In this document: positions 57,870 to 64,000 of the stretch, piece after piece
Position numbering within the stretch: the first letter of the stretch is position 1
Layout: every line of letters begins with the position of its first letter
Assembly: GCA_902586025.1 (NCBI GenBank)
Contig: CACIFV010000002.1
Location: 62,001 to 126,000 of the forward strand
Source of the DNA: an uncultured Pelagibacteraceae bacterium
GTDB lineage: Bacteria; Pseudomonadota; Alphaproteobacteria; Pelagibacterales; Pelagibacteraceae
DNA length: 64,000 nt
Direction of reading: 5' to 3'
Notes under the pieces: generated by a model
The model's database searches: none
What the model was told of the DNA's origin: nothing
The model's input: the letters and a program-made list of their open reading frames with translations, nothing else
Made by a program: the position numbers and the translations under genes

Positions 57870-59098
57870 TATAAATAATTTTTAATTTCTTTAACGTTAT
57901 TTTCAAAAATTTTAGCACCTAAATAATTAATTTTATTAAGTTTACTATTTGATATTTTGTAATTATGATTTTTTACAAATACATTTTCCATTTGATCAAT
58001 ACTTTTAATCTCTGAAGATATTTTTAAAATTTTTAATTCTTTATATATTTCTTTAAAATTATTTACTTTTTTACCATGCATCACATAATTACCCATTCTT
58101 ACAGCTTCTAATGGGTTTTGTCCTCCATGGTTTACTAAAGATCCGCCAATAAATGTTACATTTGAAAGTCTTAAAAATTTTGACATCTCTCCATAAGTAT
58201 TAACAATATATATGTCACAATTTTCAGACGGTTTATGTCCGCTTGATCTTTCGGTAACTATCAGTTTTAATTTTCTAAGTTCTTGCTTTATATCCTCTGA
58301 TCTATTTATGTGACGCGGAACCAATATAGTAATTAAATTCTTAAACTTTTTCTTTAATTTTAAATGTAATTTTCCAATGATTTTTTCTTCATTATAATGA
58401 GTGCTGGCTGCACAGAATACTTTTTTATTTTTAAAATATTTTTGAACATTTTCCTTCAAACTTTGTTTATCATTTTTGAAATACTTTAAATTTCCTACAA
58501 ATTTAATTTTTTTAACACCCAATCTTTTTAAATAATTTTGGGTTTCTTGATTTTGAGGTAAAGCTATAGTTATTTTACTAAAAACATTCTTTGCAAAAGA
58601 TGAAAAGATTTGCCATCTTTTGAAACTTTTACTCGTAATTCTAGCATTGATTAAAATAAGAGGAATTTTTTTTGAATTTATTCTTTCATACATATTAGGC
58701 CAGATTTCAGAATCTACAAATATTGCAATTTTTGGTTCCCAATAATTTAAAAAGTTATTGCATATAAATCCAATATCAAATGGATAGTAAATATGAGTTG
58801 TTTTCTTTAATGGTTTCTTTGCAATTATTGATGCAGAACTTAAAGTAGATGAAGTAAGTAAAATTTTTTTTATAGATTTGTCTTTTTCAAACTTATTTAT
58901 CAAAGGTAGAATGCTCATGATTTCCCCAACACTTGCACCATGAAACCATACAGTTGTATCAGTCTTTTTTAAATTATAATAAGCGTATTTTTCTAAGATT
59001 CTTCTCCAATCTTCCTTTCCATTAATCATTCTTAAAAATAATATAAATGGAGAGATTAAAAAAAAAATAATTCCTAATATATTATACAAAAAATACAT
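57869..59098 (-). CDS. waaA: 3-deoxy-D-manno-octulosonic acid (Kdo) transferase
   Basis: 409 residues, adds Kdo to lipid A. Membrane anchor at the N-terminus, VWFHGASVGEIMSILPLI (GT30 motif), ILLTSSTLSSASI, FVDSEIWPNMYERI, CAASTHYNEEKII, LVPRHINRSEDI, GGSLVNHGGQNPLEA. Overlaps msbA and lpxK by one base each. Confidence 0.95.
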   Translation of the reverse strand: MYFLYNILGIIFFLISPFILFLRMINGKEDWRRILEKYAYYNLKKTDTTVWFHGASVGEIMSILPLINKFEKDKSIKKILLTSSTLSSASIIAKKPLKKTTHIYYPFDIGFICNNFLNYWEPKIAIFVDSEIWPNMYERINSKKIPLILINARITSKSFKRWQIFSSFAKNVFSKITIALPQNQETQNYLKRLGVKKIKFVGNLKYFKNDKQSLKENVQKYFKNKKVFCAASTHYNEEKIIGKLHLKLKKKFKNLITILVPRHINRSEDIKQELRKLKLIVTERSSGHKPSENCDIYIVNTYGEMSKFLRLSNVTFIGGSLVNHGGQNPLEAVRMGNYVMHGKKVNNFKEIYKELKILKISSEIKSIDQMENVFVKNHNYKISNSKLNKINYLGAKIFENNVKEIKNYL

Positions 59099-60840
59099 TA
59101 GTTATTTTTTATTTGTCTCTCGTAGAAGTTTTTATAAAGCAATGAATTTTTGATTAGAACATCATGTTTCCCTGAGGATTCTATAGAACCTTTATCAACA
59201 ACATAAATTTTTTCTGAATTAAGAATAGTTGATAGTCTATGAGCAATAACTACTGTTGTTTTATTTTTTGTTAATTCCTCAATAGCTTTTTGTATTTTTT
59301 CTTCTGTTTCAGAGTCAAGAGATGAAGTTGCTTCGTCGAGAAGAATTATTTTGCTATCCTTTAACAAAGCTCTCGCTATCGAAAGTCTTTGCTTTTCACC
59401 ACCTGATAATTTTACTCCATTTTCCCCTATAACAGTCTGAAATTTATTTTCTAATTTTTCTATAAAATCTGTACACATTGATATTTTTGCAGCTGTAAAA
59501 ATTTCTTCGTCACTCGCCTCAGGTTTGGCATATTTTATATTATTAAAAATAGTATCATCAAAAAGTGTTGTATTTTGATCAACAATAGATATTTCTTTCC
59601 TTAATGATTTAAGATTTACGTTTTGTACTTTTTGATTATCAATTAGAATTTCCCCAGAATCTGCATCATAAATTCTTGGTATTAAATTTAATATTGTAGA
59701 TTTGCCAGATCCGCTGTGGCCTACTAAAGCTGTCATTTTTCTGCCAGTTATATCAATATTAATATTTTTAAGGACTATATTGTTAAGATTTGACTTATAA
59801 CTAAAATTAATATTTTGAAATTTTATTGATGCATCACTTATATCTAATACTTTGCCATTTTCATTTGACGAAATCTTATTTTGTTGATCTATAATTGGCA
59901 GTATTCTTTTTCCGGCAGACAAACCTTGACCAAATGAAACATTTACATTCGCCAATGATTTAACTGGTTGATATGCAAGCATCATTGCAGCTAAAAAAGA
60001 AAAGAAATTATTTATACTTAGTTGATCATTCATAATTAATTTACCAGAATAAAAAATTAATATTGCAATCATAATTCCAGTTACAACTTCCATAATAGGT
60101 GTTGACCTTATAAATACACTATGAATTTTTATTGTTTTTTCTTTTAGGTCGTTTACAAATTTTTCTGATCTTTCATTTTCATAATTTTCTCTTTGAAAGA
60201 TTTTTATAATTTTGTGGTTTTTAAAAATATCAATTAAATATTTGTTTAAATCACCAGATTTTTCTTGTGCTTCTGTTGCAACTTTTGCAACACGCTTACC
60301 TAATTTTTTTGCAGTAATTGATGCAATAGGAAGCATAATTAAAGCTATAAGAGAAAGCCTCCAATTTTGTAAGAACATCACAAATAATAAGCCAATTAGC
60401 GTTAAGCCATCCTTGAATAAATTTAAAACTGCGTTACTTAACATCCCAGTTATTTGGTTTACATCAAAGTTGAGATTTGAAATATATTTACCTGAATGTT
60501 TATCTTCAATTTTTTCAGTATCAGCTTTTATGAAAGCAGATAACATATCGATTTGAATATTTTTTTTTACTTCTTCTGCAGTTTTTATCATTAAAACTTT
60601 TGCCAAATATAGAGATATACCTTTAGTAGCAAAAGCTATTATGATTAAAAGTGGAATTATGAAAATTAAACTTTGATCTTTATTTATGAAAATTTTTTCT
60701 ATTGCAGGATCGAGTAACCATGCTGTTGCAGATGTGGCACTAGCAACCAAAATAGAAAACACTATAGCAAGTATTATTTTTTTAAGATGTTTTGTTGTAT
60801 AATCATTATACAATCTCTTTATGATATCGATATTTTTCAT
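59098..60840 (-). CDS. msbA: MsbA-type lipid A exporter ABC protein
   Basis: 580 residues: six-span membrane domain (about 15-310) fused to an ATPase domain with Walker A VGHSGSGKSTILNL (about 373), signature KLSGGEKQRLSIARALL, Walker B IILLDEATSSLDSE and switch IAHRLSTIL. The position beside waaA-lpxK-lpxL supports lipid A-core export (MsbA) rather than another ABC exporter. Confidence 0.92.
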   Translation of the reverse strand: MKNIDIIKRLYNDYTTKHLKKIILAIVFSILVASATSATAWLLDPAIEKIFINKDQSLIFIIPLLIIIAFATKGISLYLAKVLMIKTAEEVKKNIQIDMLSAFIKADTEKIEDKHSGKYISNLNFDVNQITGMLSNAVLNLFKDGLTLIGLLFVMFLQNWRLSLIALIMLPIASITAKKLGKRVAKVATEAQEKSGDLNKYLIDIFKNHKIIKIFQRENYENERSEKFVNDLKEKTIKIHSVFIRSTPIMEVVTGIMIAILIFYSGKLIMNDQLSINNFFSFLAAMMLAYQPVKSLANVNVSFGQGLSAGKRILPIIDQQNKISSNENGKVLDISDASIKFQNINFSYKSNLNNIVLKNINIDITGRKMTALVGHSGSGKSTILNLIPRIYDADSGEILIDNQKVQNVNLKSLRKEISIVDQNTTLFDDTIFNNIKYAKPEASDEEIFTAAKISMCTDFIEKLENKFQTVIGENGVKLSGGEKQRLSIARALLKDSKIILLDEATSSLDSETEEKIQKAIEELTKNKTTVVIAHRLSTILNSEKIYVVDKGSIESSGKHDVLIKNSLLYKNFYERQIKNN

Positions 60841-61709
60841 TAAGTTAATTTTCCTACTAACAATATTATTAAAATAATAAGACCCAAAAGATTATTGCTT
60901 TTAAATTTTGCTAAGCAGTCATTTCCACTTTCGGTTTTTAATTTAAGAGATTGAAAAATTAACAAATGAGTTAAAGGTATTATCAAGGCAATGTAATATA
61001 AATAATTAAAATTCATTTTATAACCAACAAGAAACAATGATATTAAAAATATAATGTAACAAAACGATATAAATTTTTTTGGGTTATTTTTAAATTTAAT
61101 CGATGTTGATTTAACTCCAATTATTTCATCATCATTAATATCTTGATATCCATATATTGTGTCGTAACCTAATGTCCAAAATGTGGCTCCTAAATAAAAT
61201 ATAATTGGTACTATAGAAACTTCATTTTGAATGGATATCCATGCCAAAACTAGACCGTAATTAAAAGTAATACCTAAAAAAAGTTGAGGCCAGTAAGTAA
61301 ATCTTTTCATTAATGGATATGTAAAAGCCAGCGGCATTGAAAGAAGAGCCATATAAATGGTAAATTTATTAAAATTTATCAAAACTAAAAACGCGATTAA
61401 ACATAAGATTGCAGCATATATTGCAGCATTAAACACAGAAATTTTTTCTGACGCGATAGGTCTATTTTTTGTTCTTTCGACTAACTTGTCAATTTTTCTA
61501 TCACTTATATCGTTAACAATACATCCTGCTGATCTCATTAGGACAGATCCAGAAAAAAATAAAAAAGCATAAATAAAATAAGTATTTAAAGAAAGAGAAA
61601 AATCATATGAAATTGTTAAACCCCAAACACATGGCCAAAATAGAAGCATGAAACCAATTGGTTTATTAAGTCTTGTTAATTCAATAAAAATTTTAACCTT
61701 TTCAGACAT
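60840..61709 (-). CDS. ubiA: 4-hydroxybenzoate polyprenyltransferase
   Basis: 289-residue membrane prenyltransferase in ubiquinone synthesis. First Asp-rich motif NDISDRKIDKLVERTKNRP (about 67-85), second YGYQDINDDEIIGVKSTS, and N-terminal RLNKPIGFMLLFWPCVWGL. Overlaps msbA by one base; first gene of the lipid A run. Confidence 0.94.
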   Translation of the reverse strand: MSEKVKIFIELTRLNKPIGFMLLFWPCVWGLTISYDFSLSLNTYFIYAFLFFSGSVLMRSAGCIVNDISDRKIDKLVERTKNRPIASEKISVFNAAIYAAILCLIAFLVLINFNKFTIYMALLSMPLAFTYPLMKRFTYWPQLFLGITFNYGLVLAWISIQNEVSIVPIIFYLGATFWTLGYDTIYGYQDINDDEIIGVKSTSIKFKNNPKKFISFCYIIFLISLFLVGYKMNFNYLYYIALIIPLTHLLIFQSLKLKTESGNDCLAKFKSNNLLGLIILIILLVGKLT

Positions 61710-61758
61710 AATTTACTTGTAAATAACAAAGCGTAGATTCATAATCAAACTGATTCGC

Positions 61759-62166
61759 ATGAATATTGATTACACTGTTACCGCATTAATGTTTCCCGCC
61801 ATTCCTCTTATTATGGCTGTCTATAGTAACAGATTTCATACATTAAGTGGTTTGATTAGAAAAATACACGACGAATATGTTTTTGAAAAGCATACTCCTC
61901 CAGAGTGGAAGCAGCAGCTAATTAATTTAAATGATAGGGTAAAAAATTTAAGGATTACTATACTTTTTGCAGCATTTGGTTTCTTATTTAATATGCTTAC
62001 AGTTTTTGCTCTTTATTTAGAGACATATTTTTTAGCTAGAATAATATTTGGCTCTTGTTGTTTATCGATGATGGTATCAATAATATTTTTTATAAGAGAA
62101 ATACAAATCTCGACTAGAGCGTTAAGACTTCATCTTTCAGATATGGATGATCAATTTAAGGAATAA
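61759..62166 (+). CDS. DUF2721 family membrane protein
   Basis: 135 residues. Membrane helices about 8-26, 70-90 and 95-115 with AALMFPAIPLIMAVYSNRFHTLSGLIRKI-type opening and the C-terminal REIQISTRALRLHL. Matches the DUF2721 family; function unknown. 3' end overlaps the convergent oxidoreductase by 11 bases. Confidence 0.8.
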   Translation: MNIDYTVTALMFPAIPLIMAVYSNRFHTLSGLIRKIHDEYVFEKHTPPEWKQQLINLNDRVKNLRITILFAAFGFLFNMLTVFALYLETYFLARIIFGSCCLSMMVSIIFFIREIQISTRALRLHLSDMDDQFKE

Positions 62167-63127
62167 TAACTGCTGGTCCAGTTAAAATTCTATTCTCTAA
62201 ATCTATGTGAGCTTGTTTAGCTTCACTTAATTTATATTTTTTAGAAACTTCAATTTTTATTTTCCCTGAGAGAACTGCATCAAAAACCAATTTGGCAGAT
62301 TTTTCTAATTCATCTCTTGTAATTGTATAATGCATTATTGACGGTCTTGTAAAAAAAAGACCTTTTGTATTTATATGTTTTTTGACATCTATAGTGTGAA
62401 CATATCCAGATGCATTTCCAAATGCTACCATCATCCCTCTAATTTTTAAACATTCTATTGATCCCTCAAAAGTTTTTGCTCCAACACCATCATAGACAAC
62501 ATCTATTCCGTTTTTACCTACTATTTTTTCAACTTCTTCCACAAAATTATAATCTGTATAATTGATGACATGATGACACCCATTTTTTTTTGCTATTTCA
62601 ACTTTTTCTTTAGATCCAACTGTTCCAATGACTTCACATCCTAATGCATTAGCCCATTGGCATAACATTTGACCAACACCACCAGCTGCAGCATGAAATA
62701 AAACTTTATCTCCTTTTTTTACAGCATATGACCTGTGTAATAAATATTCTGATGTTATTCCTTTCAATAAAATACAGGAAGCTATTTCATCTGAAATACC
62801 TTCTGGCACCGTGACTAATTTTTCTTCTGGCATTATTTGTTTTTCTGAGTATCCACTTATTGGAGCAGATGCATGACTTACTCGATCTCCAACTTTAAAA
62901 AGACTTACTTCAGAGCCAATTTCTTCAACTACTCCAGATGCTTCTAGTCCAAGTCCACTTGGTAATTCAATCGGATACAAACCTGTTCGATGGTAAACAT
63001 CAATATAATTAAGTCCAATTGACAAATTTTTAACGAGAACTTCCTTTGGACCAGGTTTACCGATTTTAATATCCTTGTATTCTAAGACTTCTGGGCCACC
63101 AAACTTTTCAAATCTTATAGCTTTCAT
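62156..63127 (-). CDS. qor: NADPH:quinone oxidoreductase (zinc-free MDR family)
   Basis: 323 residues; NADPH-dependent reductase of quinones or enals. N-terminal MKAIRFEKFGGPEVLEYKD, GLNYIDVYHRTGLYP, GLGLEASGVVEEIG, cofactor-binding AAAGGVGQMLCQWANALG (about 151-168). No structural zinc cysteines, as expected for Qor. Follows the pirin gene by 2 bases. Confidence 0.9.
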   Translation of the reverse strand: MKAIRFEKFGGPEVLEYKDIKIGKPGPKEVLVKNLSIGLNYIDVYHRTGLYPIELPSGLGLEASGVVEEIGSEVSLFKVGDRVSHASAPISGYSEKQIMPEEKLVTVPEGISDEIASCILLKGITSEYLLHRSYAVKKGDKVLFHAAAGGVGQMLCQWANALGCEVIGTVGSKEKVEIAKKNGCHHVINYTDYNFVEEVEKIVGKNGIDVVYDGVGAKTFEGSIECLKIRGMMVAFGNASGYVHTIDVKKHINTKGLFFTRPSIMHYTITRDELEKSAKLVFDAVLSGKIKIEVSKKYKLSEAKQAHIDLENRILTGPAVIIP

Positions 63128-63129
63128 AT

Positions 63130-63975
63130 TTACTTTACAAAATTACCATTATGATAATCATCAATTGCTTGAAGTATTTCTTGTTTAGTATTCATGACGA
63201 ATGGACCACCTCTTGCAATCTGTTCTCCTATCGGTTTTCCAGATATTAGTAAAAATTTAGCGTTTGTTAAAGCAGTTACTTTTAAGTTTTCACCTTTAGA
63301 TAATAAAATTAATGTAGAGTCTTTAACACTTTCATGTTTATTGTTTCCAATTTCTATCTCACCTTCAATTAAATATATGAATGAATTGTGTGTGGATGGA
63401 ACTTGATGATTAAAAATTTTACTTTCATTTAATTCTACATCAAAATAAATTGGATCGACATTGTGTTTTTTTATTGGACCTTCTGAATTTTCAAATTTTC
63501 CAGCTATTACTTTTATAATTTTATCTTCATCCTTATGTGTGCTCATTTTATCAGAGTCTATATAATGGTATTCTGGTTTGCTCATCTTTTCGCTAGCAGG
63601 CATATTAATCCATAATTGAAAACCATGAAGTTTTCCATCATTCATAGCTGGCATTTCAGAATGTATTATTCCACTGCCAGTTTTCATCCACTGTACATCT
63701 CCTGCGGTCATTTTTCCTTGACCACCTGTACTATCTTTATGTTCAAAACTCCCAGCTAACATGTATGTAACCGTTTCAATTCCTCTGTGTGGATGAGGAG
63801 GAAAGCCTGCAATATAATCATCTTTATTTTCTGAACCAAATTCATCTAACATCAAAAATGGATCATAATAATTTGGTTCAACACCAATACTTCTTTTTAA
63901 TTTAACTCCGGCACCATCTGATGCTGGTGTTGGATCTATAATTTTTTCTACTTCGATATTTGTCATGTTGTTCAT
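63130..63975 (-). CDS. Pirin family protein
   Basis: 281 residues; bicupin. Metal ligands are intact: HPHRGIETVTYML (two His) and TGSGIIHSEMPA (His and Glu). Pirins include quercetin dioxygenases and redox-sensing regulators; this one may act with the downstream quinone reductase (inferred from the 2-base gap). First gene of this pair; 25 bases remain to the window end with nothing recognisable. Confidence 0.9.
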   Translation of the reverse strand: MNNMTNIEVEKIIDPTPASDGAGVKLKRSIGVEPNYYDPFLMLDEFGSENKDDYIAGFPPHPHRGIETVTYMLAGSFEHKDSTGGQGKMTAGDVQWMKTGSGIIHSEMPAMNDGKLHGFQLWINMPASEKMSKPEYHYIDSDKMSTHKDEDKIIKVIAGKFENSEGPIKKHNVDPIYFDVELNESKIFNHQVPSTHNSFIYLIEGEIEIGNNKHESVKDSTLILLSKGENLKVTALTNAKFLLISGKPIGEQIARGGPFVMNTKQEILQAIDDYHNGNFVK

Positions 63976-64000
63976 ATAGGATATATCTAAATTAAATCAA

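Overview
The window is a very A+T-rich, tightly packed bacterial chromosome segment that looks like a SAR11-clade alphaproteobacterium (Candidatus Pelagibacter / Pelagibacterales). The reasons are: alphaproteobacterial marker genes (ChvG/ChvI, RegA/ActR-type regulator, DUF1476 ATPase zeta subunit, DUF2093, ScfR/RamB regulator beside isocitrate lyase); strong A/T codon bias and lysine/asparagine/isoleucine-rich proteins; intergenic gaps mostly under 150 bases; and many convergent genes whose 3' ends overlap by a few bases. I see no insertion sequence, prophage, CRISPR array, tRNA or rRNA.

Layout. 1-5.2 kb: ornithine-decarboxylase-type enzyme (cut by the window start), RegA-type regulator, a lone BioY biotin transporter, DNA polymerase I. 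5.2-10.9 kb: chvI-chvG two-component system, ahcY, tsaE, and two genes like the AmgK/MurU cell-wall recycling pair; this is the alphaproteobacterial chvI-chvG-ahcY neighbourhood without its usual PTS genes. 10.9-18.6 kb: phosphoglycerate mutase, F-ATPase zeta inhibitor, secreted nuclease, a lysozyme-fold lipoprotein, then a minus-strand operon msrA-sseA-RND efflux pair. 18.6-26 kb: DMT transporter, AlkA-type glycosylase, two tandem DUF1330 genes, a purine-type phosphoribosyltransferase and a four-gene BMP-family nucleoside-type ABC transporter. 26-34 kb: small lipoprotein, Hsp20 with a candidate RNA thermometer, oligopeptidase B, J-domain protein, glycosyltransferase family 9, an aldolase/lyase, Cfa, and a strange lysine-rich coiled-coil protein. 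34-38 kb: TPR protein, ScfR/RamB-type regulator and isocitrate lyase, separated by a repeat-rich control region and a 53-residue ORF. 38-47.5 kb: J-domain/TerB protein, small membrane proteins, tldD-pmbA, typA, groEL-groES. 47.6-54 kb: HAD phosphatase, ribF-ileS-lspA-DUF3035-like lipoprotein, pgi. 54-64 kb: rsmD-purD, a lipid A block (msbA-waaA-lpxK-lpxL, with lpxK split by an apparent frameshift), ubiA, quinone oxidoreductase and pirin.

How the genes work together. The lipid A block, heptosyltransferase-like protein and RND pump serve the envelope. The nucleoside transporter and phosphoribosyltransferase suggest purine salvage. Regulator plus aceA suggests control of the glyoxylate bypass by acyl-CoA or acetate status. 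hsp20 and groESL both carry RpoH-like promoters.

The most interesting observations are: (1) a cluster of TTTGTAAA elements at 9-base spacing between the RamB/ScfR-type regulator and aceA, resembling the actinobacterial RamB operator, together with an unrecognised small ORF; (2) a short ROSE-like RNA thermometer in the hsp20 leader; (3) the frameshift in lpxK at A-homopolymers; (4) the polylysine coiled-coil protein. No entirely new multi-gene defence or biosynthetic system is evident.
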